Below, piece after piece: positions 42,712 to 55,088 of a stretch of 64,000 bases of DNA (position 1 is the first letter of the stretch; each line of letters starts with the position of its first letter). Origin of the DNA: Quercus robur (lineage: Eukaryota > Streptophyta > Magnoliopsida > Fagales > Fagaceae); the NCBI RefSeq assembly GCF_932294415.1, contig NC_065545.1:42322327-42386326 (forward strand), read 5' to 3'. The notes under the pieces are model-generated. The model was not told where the DNA came from. It searched no databases and was given only the letters and a program-made list of their open reading frames with translations. Position numbers and translations under genes: made by a program.

Positions 42712-45700
42712 TATAAGTAAATCTCATTTAATTGGTTATGAATGAACTTATTACACCGATTCAAGATGAAATCCCTTTGTATATCCTTTTTGCTTATAAT
42801 ATAATTTTAGTGGATGAAACAAAACATGGAGACAAGGACTTGATGCCAAGTTAAAAGTCTGGAGGGATACCTTAGCTTAGAATCTAAAGGTTTTAGCTTC
42901 TCAAAAAAAGAATCTAAAGGTTATAGGTTAAGTGTGTATAAAGCAAGAGTGTAAGTTTAGTACAAAGAAAGAACAGTTGTAAAAATGGATAGTCAAGAGA
43001 TACCAAAGAGTGATTACATTCAATATCTTGGACTAATAAGTCATAAAGATAGAAAGATCCAAGGGGGTGTGAGTTTTAGGAGAAACATGAATCATGACTA
43101 TGGGTGATTGTAGAGCACCTATTAAGTAAAAAAGAAAATTTTTACAAACTACTATAAGACCAGGCTGACCAGCTATGCTATATTCTTATCCAAAAAAAAG
43201 AAGAAAAAAAAAAAAAAACAGCTACGCTATATTGCATTAAATGTTGGGCAATCAAGAAGTAAGATGTCCATGTATAAAATGAGTTTAGTAGAAATGAGAA
43301 TGTTAACATGAACAGGTGGAAATACAAGAAAAGATCGTATTCAAAATGAATTGATTTGTTTAAAGATAAGGGTGGCTCCTATTGATGAAAGGATCAAGGA
43401 GAGTTGCTTGAGATGGTGGAAATACAAGAAAAGATCGTATTCAAAATGAATTGATTTGTTTAAAGATAAGGGTGGCTCCTATTGATGAAAGGATCAAGGA
43501 GAGTTGCTTGAGATGGTTTTACCAGGTGCAACAAGAAGCAATTAATACATCAGTGAGGAAGAGAGACTTGATTCAAGTTGAGGGAACAAAAATAGGAGAT
43601 GAAGACCCCAAATAATGCTAGTACTTGTAGAAAAAGACACACCTTACTTATCAAAAAAGAGAAAGAGACATACTATTTAAGGAAGTAACATAAAGTATAT
43701 TTTGGTTAAGATAGAATGGCAAAGAAGAATACATGTGACTGATCACAATTAGTCCATTGAGGATCTATTGTTGATCACAAAGTCTTGGGACTAAGGTTTT
43801 GTTGTTGTAGTTGTTGTTATATGATTCATAACTTGTGTAAAAGGATTAGTTTAGCCATGCAATAATCTTTTTCTTTTCTTTCCTTTTGTTTTTTTCCCAG
43901 AAGCAGACCTTCAGCCTAAGTAATAAAGCATTTTATTTAGGATTATAAAAACCCAGTCGAAACTAGCAACTCTAAGGTCTCAAAGAGTTTAGTGCAAATA
44001 TTACAACTATGAGAATGCACGCTTTAACACCCCCCCCCCCCCCCCCCCCCCCCACCCCCTCCCCAAAAAAAAAAAAAAAAACTTATACCCGCTTCTACAC
44101 TTACCTCCCTCAACTATGAGAATGCAGACTTTACCCTCCTAAACAATGACCCCTTTTACACTTAACCCCCTAAACTATAAGAATTTATAGTTCCCTAAAC
44201 TATTACCCATGGGATGGAGTGCAAAGTGTTACACAAGTAATATTTTAGGGAGGGTTAAGTGTGCACTCTTCTAGTTTAGAGGGGCAAGTGTTACGAGGGT
44301 AATAGTTTAGGGGGGGTAAAGTGTGCATTCTCATAGTTTAGTTTAGGGGGATAAGTGTAAAAGGGGGTATAGTTTAGAGGGGTAAAGTGTAATTTCCCCA
44401 AAATTTATAAAGAACCAGTTTGTACATTGTCATCTCTATGATGGAATCGCTCTTACTCTCTTCAAGAATAGATGTCACTACTAACACACAGAACACACAC
44501 TTGTCTACTGCTAGTGCTTCTTAGTTGATTTCTTCCCTTTCCACCATGCTCACAGCCCTAAGATCACAACTTTGCACAATGCTGATATTGATTAATAAAA
44601 GATTTCATTAATCCGTGTTGTAATTGGATCCTACGCATATGCATGTTTAGTATCTTAGATAAATATTTGCATCTACGAAACTGTCTTTGACTTCTTGGGA
44701 AATGAAAATGAAAAAGTTTTTCAAAATATTGTTTTCTCTTTTGTTTTCTTGAAAAAATAAGAAAACATAAGAAACAGTTGTCTCTTTCATGCATAAGCTT
44801 AATCACACTACTCATGATGCATTAAAGCTCACTGTAGATTAACACAAATAACAGCTCTTTACCCCTCGCCCTCAAACAACTGAAATCCCTAATTTATTGT
44901 ACTCCATATATCACATTTTGTTTATGTAATCCTCCAAGTCAGATCATTAAAAAAAACCATAATAATAAATCTTCGATAATTCAGACCATTAAAAAACCAT
45001 TACTGCAAAGCCTGAATCACGATAATACTAACAAAAGTATTTTTTACAAGTGATATAACTAAAATCACAAAAAAAAGGGGGGACGTAACCCTAATACAGT
45101 AATATAACGTATACTCATAAGTGAAATTACCGAAAGAAGAACTGCAGTTTCAGCTCCTTGTGAATCCTTGAAGGTGACATATGCAATTTGAGACCGCTCA
45201 TTATCACTGCATAAGCATTTGGTAGGATTGGTTGTTCATATAAAAATAAACCCAAATAAGAGAGAGAGAGGAAACTACTGAACTGACTCATAAACTAACC
45301 TTTGCATTTCAACATATTCGATATCACCAGAAAAAGAAAAGAACTCCTTGATGTCTCGCTCAGATGCTCCTAAGGAAACATTGCTAACTTTAACAGTTTT
45401 TATCTGCATTCAGAGCAAGTGTATAAGCTAAACACCATTGAGAAAATATAATACTAGAAAGAATAATTGAACTACTCAAAATTCAGCAAACCAAGGGGTC
45501 CAACTGGGTCAGATATCAGGAGCTCTGTTTCTCTAATTCCAAATCAGAAAATGTAGAATGAATATCCATTAAAACCACTGCGTGGCCAAAAATAAAGAGA
45601 ATGAAGTGCTTTCAAGCACTAAAACTCAATTCTTCAGTTCTAAGAAAAGTAGTTGAGTGGGCCCTTAAAAAAAAATAAGAATATTAGTAGAGTGGAAATT

Positions 45701-48407
45701 TTTTCTGTGATAACTCCCTCATAATTGGTGAGTCTCAGATTATGATCTATGCCAAACCCAACTTTATCAATGTGACAATTTTCAAAAAGCTACCTAGAAG
45801 GCTAGAACCTCCCTGCATATGTGCACTGTGCAGCTGATTATTATCACTTAGTGTCAACCTGCTCTCCTTTATTAGGAGAACTGGGGTTTGAATCCCCCTC
45901 CCCCATTGTTGTAATCATAAAGTGGGGGCAGAGGGAGTAATCACGCTTTCTTGAGATTGAGTGAAATTCTTTCTTTGATTAAGAAATGGTATACTTATTG
46001 GTGTTTATGAACTATTCACATCACAGAGAAGTTATAATTTATACAATACATACTCCGAAGAATTTATTAAAAGATTTTCCTGCCAAAAACAGACTGATAT
46101 TCTTTATTTTTCTTCTACAAATTAGCATTCAGAATCACGCCCAAGAGTAGTTGCCATCCAATGTGTGCCTTATCCACAATGTAATGACAACTTTGGCTTA
46201 TTATGGTAAATTTTATTCAATTTTTTTTTTTAATAATTAATTTTGGCGCCAAAAGAGAGGGGAAGGGGAGATTTAAACTAGTAACTATCACTTCATGAGG
46301 TGCGGTCCCTAGCCAATTGTGCTACCCTTGGAGTTAAATGCAACAATAAAATCGGAAAAGAAGAACAATATATATAAGTAAAATTGTCCTCTTCCTGACA
46401 TTGTGCAGTATGCATTGAAATTGGTTCAAAGAGAGAGTTGCAGCCACTATATTCTAAATACATGCCCTGCTTACTACAATCAGATGAGTTGAGCTAATCG
46501 TATGGTTCCTTCCTCCCACCCTCCCCTCCCCCGGTTCTCCCCCTATATTGCACAATCGTACTACTTTCCCCCTTTAAAGAAATGGTATACTCGTTGGTAC
46601 TGTATCCCAATGCTCCAACCAAGGACATCTCCACAATCATTATTTAATGATTTTAATCTCCTATACAAAATAGGCTAAGAAAGACAAACAAACAAAATGA
46701 CTTTTCCAGTTCATTTGCTTTGATTTCCAAAGCCAGGCAAAAAGATAGCCAGCACAGCTCCCGAAAATTCTCAAGATGTAACAGGAACCATAAAGTCAAT
46801 AATGCAACTGAAACACAAGCATACATCATATAGAATAAACCCTAGATTCAGAACCTAAAAACAAAAATGAGGGCTGAAGACATGACACAAATGCAAAACC
46901 AAATAATCTTGTTCACAAATGAATCTATCTTTTCAGGACAACTTGAATTGGAAGAATTAAAAAAGGGGCAGGAGGGTGTCTTAAAATCTCATCCTTGGAT
47001 TTTTGAGTGTCAATTTAGTTTCTACATTCCCAATTCAATGTTGGTAAAAGAGTCAAGTGCACAACTCTCTTGGAGCCTAGGTGCAAAGCACCAGCATGTG
47101 CTTGATTGAAGTAAGGCGCACATTTTTCAAATTTAATATAAAATAACTGATGAAAATTAAAGCGCACATTTTTCAAATTTAATATAAAATAACTCTGATG
47201 AAAATATTCATAGTGTATAATTAAAAAATAATAATGATAAACCAAAATAGTAATATATTTTTCCTATTAGTTAAAATAGATAGTGCAACTACACTTACAA
47301 ATTTTACATAGGTTATTTCAATTTCTTAAAATTTTTATATAGAATATTTAAAATAATTATCAGTGGATAATAGGATAATAAATTAATAATTGTGGCATAA
47401 AAAGTTTAAACATTACATTTTAAAAAAAATTACAAGAATAGCAAACTATCCTTGTTCATGTCTTTTGATATGTAGATTTGTGTGTGTGTGTGTGTGTGTG
47501 AGAGACCTAAATGATAATGTTTTTATAATAAAATTACGAGCAACTAATTTTAATGATTAATAATTTTTTTTAGAAAAAAATTTTAAAAAGCACACGCTTT
47601 TGTGCTTCTTCAAAAAAATCCAGAAATGTTTTCCTGAGGCAGTGAAGCACTTAGACCTTTGGCTTTGAGCCTTGAGCTTTAAAGTTTAAACACGTTTTTT
47701 ACAACACTATTCCAGTTTCAAGGATTAACCCCTTGGACATTATGTTTGTGCATCAATTTAGTCCTTGAATCAATCATGGACATTATGTTGGGGGCTTTCT
47801 TTAGTTACACTATAGTGTTGCATTTGTGTTGTGGAGTTTTTTGCTTCGTTCCTTTGAGTTTCATGGGGTGCTACCAGAAAAGGCCACTGACCTCTTCTTC
47901 GGTTGGAGAAATTGGGTAGGCAAGTAGTCTTTGGATATTTAAAACTTAACCCTGTTATGTTTGATGTGGACTTTGTGGTGGGAACGTAGTTGTCATAGAT
48001 TTGAGGGTGTGGAATCTTCAGGGTAACAAATGATAGAGCTGTTTGCTAGATTGTTTTTGGATTAGTCTTGAGCATTAGTATGGTCCATTTTAGCAGTTTA
48101 GATCAAGCGTAATCCGTCTTGTAGTCCACCATGCCTTAAAGATTTAATGGATTTTTTTTTTTTTTTTTTTAATAAAAAAAAAAGGTGGAAAAAGATTAAA
48201 TGGAAATTTTTAACAAAAAGTTGTATTTGTTATAAACATAATTCACATTGGAAATGCAAGAACTAAATTGACACTTGCACAAAAATCCTAGGCTCAAATT
48301 TGAAAAAAGATCCAATAGCTAAAACAATCTATTTTCTGTTCTTTAATTTTGAGAAACCCAAACCAAATAAGTCCTTACATTCTAACACCCAGTACATGTC
48401 AACTCAA

Positions 48408-48440
<33 letters not shown>

Positions 48441-48679
48441 GAGACACAACATAGCATACATATGAATCGGGTTTCATCAATCATCAAATCGCAGAGGAAA
48501 TCTTGTAATAAAAGAAGCAACGTAGAATCAGACAGATCCGAGGGCAAAACAGAGAGTCAAACACACACTAAACTTGAGCAATAAGCAAGCAAATCAAAGC
48601 TCTCAAAGCCCTAAAAAATCAGACAATACATACAGAAATACGGTAGAGAGAAAGAGATAAGGAAAATACTAACCGACAT
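41277..48679 (-). CDS. BPA1-like RRM protein (binding partner of ACD11), five exons
   Basis: Reconstructed exons on the minus strand: 48674-48679, 45300-45403, 45131-45206, 41941-42021 and 41277-41852 (6+104+76+81+576 nt = 280 codons plus stop). All introns are GT-AG and the joined frame is open. Residues about 4-76 form an RNA-recognition-motif fold (TVKVSNVSLGASERDIKEFF, then QIAYVTFKDSQGAETAVLL). Residues about 95-245 are Ala/Lys/Val-rich helical sequence (AEDVVSGMLAKGFILGKDAV ... SGASW-like TGASWVTGAFNKVAK), and the tail is Pro/Ala-rich. This layout is that of plant BPA1 and relatives, which bind the sphingolipid-transfer protein ACD11 and act in cell-death and defence control (family knowledge). 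The first coding exon holds only Met-Ser. Introns 1 (3270 bp) and 3 (3109 bp) contain LINE, SINE and foldback remnants; introns 2 and 4 are 93 and 88 bp. No lesion was seen, so the gene is probably functional. Confidence 0.92.
42750..43800 (+). mobile_element. Degenerate LINE reverse-transcriptase fragment in intron 3 (antisense to the gene)
   Basis: Plus-strand pieces in shifting frames read LKVWRDTLA, MDSQEIPKSDYIQYLG, KDRIQNELI, RVAPIDERIKESCLRW and RDLIQVEGTK. This is the C-terminal part of a plant LINE/RT family whose relatives read 'APIDEKMRESRLRWFGHV'. Many stops are present, and no ends or TSD could be fixed. Confidence 0.72.
43315..43514 (+). repeat. 100-bp perfect tandem duplication
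   Basis: 43315-43414 and 43415-43514 appear identical. It lies inside the degenerate LINE fragment in intron 3, so the duplication is much younger than the LINE. Confidence 0.9.
44000..44399. mobile_element. Foldback element with C24 run in intron 3
   Basis: The left half carries 'actatgagaatgca' and 'ctttaccctcctaaac'; the right half carries their inverse complements ('gggtaaagtgtgcattctca') and ends in 'gtgtaatttcccc'. A C24 run (44030-44053) and an A-run interrupt the left arm. Probably related to the MULE-like MITE at 40285-40695. Confidence 0.6.
45845..45965 (+). repeat. tRNA-derived SINE-like sequence in intron 1
   Basis: Contains 'ctggggtttgaatccccc', which matches a Pol III B box, preceded at a tRNA-like distance by 'acttagtgtcaacctgctc'. 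It ends in 'cattgttgtaatc'. It does not fold as a normal tRNA. Confidence 0.45.
46225..46338 (-). repeat. tRNA-derived SINE in intron 1
   Basis: The minus strand reads GGTAGCACAATTGGCTAGGG (A-box-like) and then CTAGTTTAAATCTCC (decayed B box), followed by CCCTTCCCC, TTTTGGCGCC and an A-rich tail. The organisation is that of a plant tRNA-derived SINE. Confidence 0.6.
47116..47208 (+). repeat. 46-bp tandem duplication in intron 1
   Basis: The block gcgcacatttttcaaattta...aataact occurs twice in succession. Confidence 0.8.
47790..48110 (+). mobile_element. LINE 3' fragment in intron 1
   Basis: Plus-strand pieces resemble the zf-RVT/C-terminal end of plant LINEs (LLCLMWTLWWERSCHRFEGV, then LFLDWSWAL), with frameshifts. 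It runs into a poly-T/A stretch near 48150-48183. Confidence 0.5.
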
Positions 48680-48852
48680 GGTAGATTTGGTTCCAATAGG
48701 CAGAGATAGAGAGAGAGAGCTTGAGCTTTGAGGCCTGCTTTTTTCTTTTTTTCTTCTTTACAAGTCTTCCTGGAAGAAATGCGAGCCAAATCTTTATTAT
48801 TGAGATGATGGAGACAAATTATATTGATAAGCTACGCTATCGAATGAATTTA
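48680..48852 (-). promoter_or_regulatory. 5' UTR and core promoter region of the BPA1-like gene
   Basis: The minus strand directly upstream of the ATG is AG/CT-rich (gagagagag near 48706, ttttctttttttcttcttt near 48740), as is common for plant 5' UTRs. No definite TATA box was identified; the assignment is positional. Confidence 0.45.
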
Positions 48853-49900
48853 TTCTAAATATTTACTATTATTTATAGTTATAAATGAACGACGTGGTTT
48901 GGGGGGTCGCACGTGTGAGATATGGGGTAACAGTAACACTAGCCTAGCCGGCGATTTCACACATGTGAGTACCGTGTGAGAGAGACTGGCGCTGACTAAC
49001 ATTTAATTTTACTATTAAATAAAATAAATAATTTATGGTGTCTCTCTCCTATCCTATGCCAGTATGCCTAGGTAATGAAATGGCAAATTGCAATGGCTCC
49101 CACAGCACCAGATGCAAGAGTTTCTCTTTTATATATATTTTCGCAAATAAATACTATATATATATATATATATATATAGACAAAGAAAAGTAGAGCTGAA
49201 GTAATGGTGGAGTCGTTACTTAAGAATTAAGATTGGATCCGTATTAAGTTTTAAGATTTTTTATTTATTTATTTATTTTATACAAGATAGAAATTCTATT
49301 CTAGTTTAATCTAAATATAAATGTGTGAAGTTTCCTCCTAAAAACTTGAATTCCAGTTTTTACCTCTCACACCCAACAAACACTTATATTTGTGAAGTGA
49401 CCATAGCACTAAGTGATGGGGTGCATTCAAGATCGGAAGGATTTGTTCCATTAAATAGGGGATGGGATTCAATTCATCCACTTTGACTCTTCTTCAATTT
49501 CAAGGCCTAATGAGTTTTTAGCTACTACTACTATTTAACTATTTTTATTGTATTGATCGGTGCCTAACGAGTTTCAATGAGTTTTAATGAGTTTCAGTGC
49601 CTAACATAGTGAGGATTTGCTGCAAACTAAGTTACAGCAAATTATTGAGATGTGCAATTTGCAAGAATTGCTATGCAACTTAGTTTATGGGCAAGAATTT
49701 GCTGCAAACTAAGTTGCAACAATTCTTGCAAAATGCACATGTGTCAATGCCTCAAATAGATCCCATTCGGTGAAAAATTCAATCTTGACATGGAAAAATA
49801 TAAGCCTGACAAGTGTTTATCTGAGGCATTGACACTGGTGCATTCTTGCAAGAGTTGCTGCAAATTAGTTTGCAGCAAATCCTTGCCCTATGCAAAATGC
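48853..49900 (+). repeat. Segmental duplication, copy 1 (upstream of the BPA1-like gene)
   Basis: Direct-orientation similarity to 63264-64000 from 'ctaaatatttactattattt' onward, including 'gaacgacgtggtttgggggg', 'tagccggcgatttcaca' and 'gtaatggtggagtcgttact'. This copy has an extra stretch at about 49258-49418. The shared part contains inverted 'gcaaactaagttgcaa' motifs like a MITE near 49615-49740. Confidence 0.85.
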
Positions 49901-50008
49901 TTTCTAGTTCCTACATTATCAAAAAAAATCATCCAAACACATACTTACATCCGGAGCTTTATCACTATTTAAATTTAAGACCTAATTGTTGGGGCTCTAA
50001 ACATATTT

Positions 50009-50123
<115 letters not shown>

Positions 50124-50544
50124 CGACACATAAAAGATAGGCCTTGTACCTTACGAAACTAAGGGCTTTCAGAATTGCGACTAAGGATTTGAGACTAGGA
50201 TTGTGGAGGCAAAGTTGTGGTGGTGGTGGGTGTGGGTTTGCAATTTTATTTGCCAATGGTGGTGCTCAGTTGATGGTCATTATTTTGGTGGTGGTTATTG
50301 GGTCGAAAATTTTTTAATCCTTGATTTTGGGAGAAGGCTAGGTTTTTGTGGTGGTGCTGCTAGGTTTTCGCGGTATTGATGGGTATGATTTTGGGTTTGG
50401 ATTTGACTTGGGTTTTCCATTGATGGGTCAGCTAGGTTTGTGGTGGTTTGACAAACCTTTTTGTTATACATATTTTAGTCCATAAACTATTCATAATTTT
50501 GTAACATTACTTCTTATTTTTTGGCTAGCATAGGTATCTAAAGC

Positions 50545-51142
50545 TAGGCCTGTCCACGGGTCGTTCCAGGTTGGGCACCCAACCCGGAACCGACCCGATC
50601 ACTTCAGGTCTCCTAAACATGGACCCACTGCCGACCCACCGACAGCAACGGTTCGGGTGGTCGAACGTCAAAGTTTTTTGGTTGGTTTCCAGTCGAGCTC
50701 GGATTGTGCGAATCGCGTCGGATTTTTGCCAAAATCTGCTTATTTTTGCTAGATCTGAATGGATTTCGAAGAGATCTTGGCTAATCTCAACAAGATTAGG
50801 CCGAACTTGAAGAGATCTTGGTAGATCTCAACGAGATCAGGCTCGATCTCGACGAGATCAAGCGAGATCTCGAAGAGATCAGGCCAGATCTCGACAGATC
50901 GAACAAAATCATACCGGCGAACTACTTTAATCGACGGAGAAAGCTATTTCTGGTGTGTTTTCCGATCAAGTCAATTGATATTGGTTTTCCATGCTCTAAC
51001 CCGTCAACTGACCCGCCAGTCTCGGATTTTGGGATTGGAGATCCGCCACCGACCTTCGCCGGCGTCGGGTCGGCCAGTTCTCGGGCCGGATCGGCCAGGT
51101 TGGGCTGGTGGGTCGGATACCGGGTCTGGTTGGACACCCCTA
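50545..51142. mobile_element. Non-autonomous hAT element (598 bp) with internal GAGATC repeats
   Basis: Ends TAGGCCTGTCCA and (inverted) TAGGGGTGTCCA, flanked by TCTAAAGC (50537-50544) and TCCAAAGC (51143-51150), an 8-bp TSD with one change. It is GC-richer than its surroundings. About 50765-50905 is a cluster of imperfect short repeats built on 'gagatctcgacgagatc'. The frames through it (for example 50818-51153) are repeat-derived (NEIRLDLDEIKRDLEEIRPD) and match no known protein. Confidence 0.78.
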
Positions 51143-51577
51143 TCCAAAGCTAATTGAAATCCTAAAATTTTGCACTTAGGACTACATGGATCTCATGAGG
51201 CCTTCTAAACCACTAAACAAACCCCCTATGATTTTTTACAGTACTATATAGTATATATAACAAACATATGGTGTGTAAATAATTGAATTGTCACATTTTA
51301 ATTTGGCCCCCCAAAGAAAATTTTATGGCTCCGCCACTTGTACATTGAAATTAATAATCCTCAAAAAATAATATTGTAACATCTACAAAAAAAATAACAA
51401 TAATAATAACGGCTATTTATATTTTATTGTCCATGCATAGTTTTGGCAATTAAAAATATATAACTAAAAGAATTATTAATTATTATTCTATAAGATCTAT
51501 ATAATAAAATTTCTAATAGTCACAATAAAATCTAAAATATAAATTGTTGGTTGTTGTTTTCATTTACTTTTCTTTTC
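51143..51577. other. AT-rich spacer with an unpaired hAT-like end
   Basis: 'atggctccgccacttg' at about 51325-51340 looks like the right terminus of a CAGTGGCGGAGCCA-type hAT element, but no matching left end was found. Confidence 0.45.
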
Positions 51578-52452
51578 TTTTTTTTTTTTTTTTTTTTTGA
51601 GAAAATGAAACTTGATTTTATTAATATGGGCTGCCTAGTTCACCTTGCGTCCTACATGCTAGAAGGAGCAGTCTCTAATTGTCATTGCCTTTACTTTCGT
51701 GTCATCAATGATATGACCAACTGGGTCATTGTTCATTGTTTCTGCATTGGGGGCGTTGATAATTGACAGTGAATCGCCCTCAAAGATTATTTCCGAGAAA
51801 CTCGTTTTCAGCCACAAATTGCACCACTCTACACATGGACACAACGTCAATCACCTCTGCATCATGTACACTTTCAACTATGAGGGAAAGGGTTGCCATT
51901 ACCCATCAACCACAATCACAAAAAACCACACCGATGCCCCCTGTTTTGAATTAGCAAAAACTGCTCCGTCACAATTAGCTTTATAAAAAGCTTGTGGGGA
52001 AGTTGTCCATTCGTGGATTATGGCAGTGTGACTAGTTAAATGCTGGTCCTCGGCTTCTCTAAAACTTGTGTTAGGTAGTCCTCCAAGTACTTTGCAATAT
52101 CTTAGGATAAATCTTGACCTTCTCTAACTCTGAGTTTATTCCTACAATACCATATGGACAAATAGATTACTAAAAATAATTCTCATCTCTTTGACTGATC
52201 ATTTTGAAAGACTTGTTCAACTACATCAGCAAAAGATTCTTAGGTTAAGTTGCATAATGTTAGCCAAAATCTACTTTCTTCCCCTATCACCATTGCAGAT
52301 GGGCATCTCCATTGAACATGGGTCATTTCCTCATTGCTATGCCCACATCTCTCACATACTCTATTCATGGGTGATTATTGGGTACTCCGGAAGTATACTT
52401 TCTCCCTCTCACATAGGTGTGAGTCTCACCCACCATAAGGTCCACCCTCATG

Positions 52453-54029
52453 CAGTAGCGGAGCCAGAATTTTAGTTTAGAGGGGGCAAGATTAAAAGAT
52501 AGTGTTAGGTTCTAAGAAATTAGGAACTAATGTATTAGAACTTCAATTTGTATTATATTGGCAAACCATGATCAAAACATAGAGTCTAGGTTTAGGCTTG
52601 CTCAAAGTATGTTTATTTGTGAAATTGGAATCGAGTGATTGCAGAATTTATTGGACTAAATCTGCAAGGCTCGATCGATCGAAAATTAGACTCGATCGAT
52701 CGAACCACGTGCAGATTTATTTTTCTGCAGAGTTCCAGTTCAGCCTAAACTCTACTTAAACGTATTAGGGTTCAAGTAAAACTCTCCTATATATAAGGGA
52801 AACCCTAGAACGTTTTTTGAAGTTGTTTTTAGAGAGATTAGAGTGCCTTTTGTGCCTCTTTTTATTTTTAGGGTTTTGTACCCAAAGGCTCTCTAAAGGT
52901 TGCTTATATTGCGGTTTGTGTAAATCTCTTGTGAGATCTAGAGGAGCTTTCCTTTACACAAACTTAGGGTTTTCAAGGAGGAGATATTTTTCTACACCTT
53001 GATGAGCAATTCAGTTGCTGCCATTAAAGCTTAAAGAATACACAAACGGGGGTGCTGTAGCTGGTGGGAATCCAAGAAAGAAGGAGTCCGTGGATTCGGA
53101 GCTTATATGTGGTCGTGTTAGTAAGTTCTACTGGTTGGTAGCATTAGGAAGTCGAGTGGGGGTGCTTGTAAGTCCTTTTGTATGAACTTCAATTCTTTCA
53201 AGATAGTGGATTCAAGTTTACCTTGAGGATAGCTAGGTTAAATCCTCCCCAGGTTTTTACCGGTTTGGTTTCCTGAGTGATCATATCGTGTGTTATTTTT
53301 TCCGCTGCTTTGCATGATTTGATCTTTTATATTGTGATAACCTAGACTTGTTTAATTGGACTAAGTAACAACTTGACTAATTACCTAGGTTTAATCAATT
53401 GTTTAAGGGGTTCTAAAAACTGACAGATAGTATTAAAAAAAAATACATTAATCGATTATAGTAACAAAATAAATAAACAATTTTAAACAAATTTAATAAA
53501 AAGTAAATGTTGCATATTGTTAAAAAAAATATTAAATGGCATTTCACTGTTTATTTATGGGACAAGTTATTTATGAGATATGAACAAGAAAGACAAATGC
53601 CATGAATAATGTATTAGGTAAAAAATAAAAGATATGCTATGTATACAACATTTTTTTAACGGTTTCTCAAAAAAAAAAAAAAAAAAGCTAATTTTAGTGG
53701 TAAGTTCAAATTAAAACTAGTTACATCTTACATATATAATTTGTTATAAAAATATTTTAAATATAGCACTTATTTATATTTTTATCTTTTTTTTTTTTTT
53801 TTTACTTTAGCTTTTCGGGAAAACCTTTTTCCTTACTTTCCAGTTTGCTTCTTTAAGGGTGGAGTGGACCAACTTTTTCTCTTTTTCATGTCAAAAGGGT
53901 GGGTCAAAGTGTCAAACACCTTAAATAAGCAATGTAATGCCCTCCTACAAAACTAGTAGTTTGGGGAATTTTTTTACAAAGTCAGGGGGGGCAATTGCCC
54001 CCCCTCGCCCCATGCTGGCTCCGCCAGTG
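52453..54029. mobile_element. Non-autonomous hAT element containing a solo LTR
   Basis: Ends CAGTAGCGGAGCCAG and (inverted) CACTGGCGGAGCCAG, with a perfect 8-bp TSD, CCCTCATG, at 52445-52452 and 54030-54037. Without the nested LTR the element is about 650 bp and has no coding capacity. It is inserted in a LINE fragment. Confidence 0.87.
52503..53425 (+). mobile_element. Solo LTR (923 bp), copia-like, nested in the hAT element
   Basis: Starts TGTTAGGTTCTAAG, ends ACTGACA, with 5-bp TSD GATAG at 52498-52502 and 53426-53430. A promoter-like 'ctcctatatataagggaaa' lies near 52785. A paired 'ctcgatcgatcga' motif lies near 52671-52700. Copia affinity is by general appearance only. Confidence 0.82.
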
Positions 54030-54378
54030 CCCTCATGTGAGAGGAAAGGAATATACTCCTGAAATCATATTATATTATATTATATTATATATATATATAT
54101 AATAAAAGTTAGGCTTAGACGCCGCGGTTACGCCACGTGGCTTCACCAAATTGCAGAAATTTTATTAAATTTCAGAAATTTTATTAAATTTTTATATTTT
54201 TAAAAAACTAAAAAGGAATAGTATACTACTAGGATTCTAATTCATTTTTATTATTAAGTAGTTTATCTCTTAAAAAAAAAATAATAATATACATTATCAT
54301 TTTTATAATAAATAGTATTATAAATCAATGTTATCATCAAAGAGAAAACGTAAATAGTATTATATGAGATATATATAT

Positions 54379-55068
54379 TGTGGGGCCTGAAATTTGGAAT
54401 CCCAGCCCGCTTCACATTAATGGCCCAAAGCCCAAGCCGATGAGCCATACTACCGAGGAGGTATGAGGAGAACCCCTTGATGGCCCAATAATATAGCCGA
54501 GGACAACCTCACTCTCAACGCCTCACAAAACGCTTGAAGGAAAGGACAAACTCAGTACAAGAGCAGTACAAGCTAGAAAGCTGCCAACACCATAACGTGG
54601 AGCCCAGCACCTGACAAACTCATACCTCATACCATGCTATCCAGCTTTTCCCAACCACTCTGATGTGAAGATTGATAGGACGAGTAACTGCCCCAAGCAA
54701 GGAGAAACTGACACGTAAATGAAGAAAGGAAATCGAATACTAGTATAAAAGGGAAAAAAGAAAGATAAAAGGGGGGGGGGGGGGGGAAGACCCCCGGAAA
54801 AAGGAGGAAGAAAAAGGAGGAATGGTAAAAATATGATGCTCCTCGGACTAATTCCGAGGAGTCAATCCTTCCAAACTACACTGATGCGAGGCTCAGCTAT
54901 GCAGTCCAAACTCATCTCTGTATGATCGCTCACGAAACCGGGACCAGACCAAAACCCAGCGCCCAAAGCCAGGCCTTTCCAAACCCACTCTCTACAAATC
55001 ATATTGTTCGGGCTCTTTACACACGAACCCAACGTCAGCCTTGGGTCGTTAAAAATCGTGTCCTTACA
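54379..55068 (+). repeat. 5' LTR of element 2
   Basis: 690 bp with TG...CA ends; contains a G16 run at 54771-54786. The TATA-like site at 54744 is listed separately. Confidence 0.88.
54744..54750 (+). promoter_or_regulatory. TATA box of the element 2 LTR
   Basis: 'tactagtataaaaggg' in the 5' LTR. The same TATAAAA context recurs in the 3' LTR and in the related solo LTR (60495-60501). Confidence 0.65.
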
Positions 55069-55070
55069 AT

Positions 55071-55088
55071 TGGCGCCGTCTGTGGGAA
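55071..55088 (+). promoter_or_regulatory. Primer-binding site of element 2
   Basis: TGGCGCCGTCTGTGGGAA starts two bases after the 5' LTR, as in element 1. Confidence 0.75.

Noticed and set aside
46225-46338. tRNA gene on the minus strand
   Set aside because: A- and B-box-like motifs are present, but the cloverleaf is broken and an A-rich tail follows, so it is a SINE.
50818-51153. 111-codon ORF NEIRLDLDEI...
   Set aside because: Encoded by GAGATC-type short repeats inside a non-autonomous hAT element.
51325-51340. hAT terminus 'ggctccgccacttg'
   Set aside because: No matching left end or 8-bp TSD was found, so no element is called.
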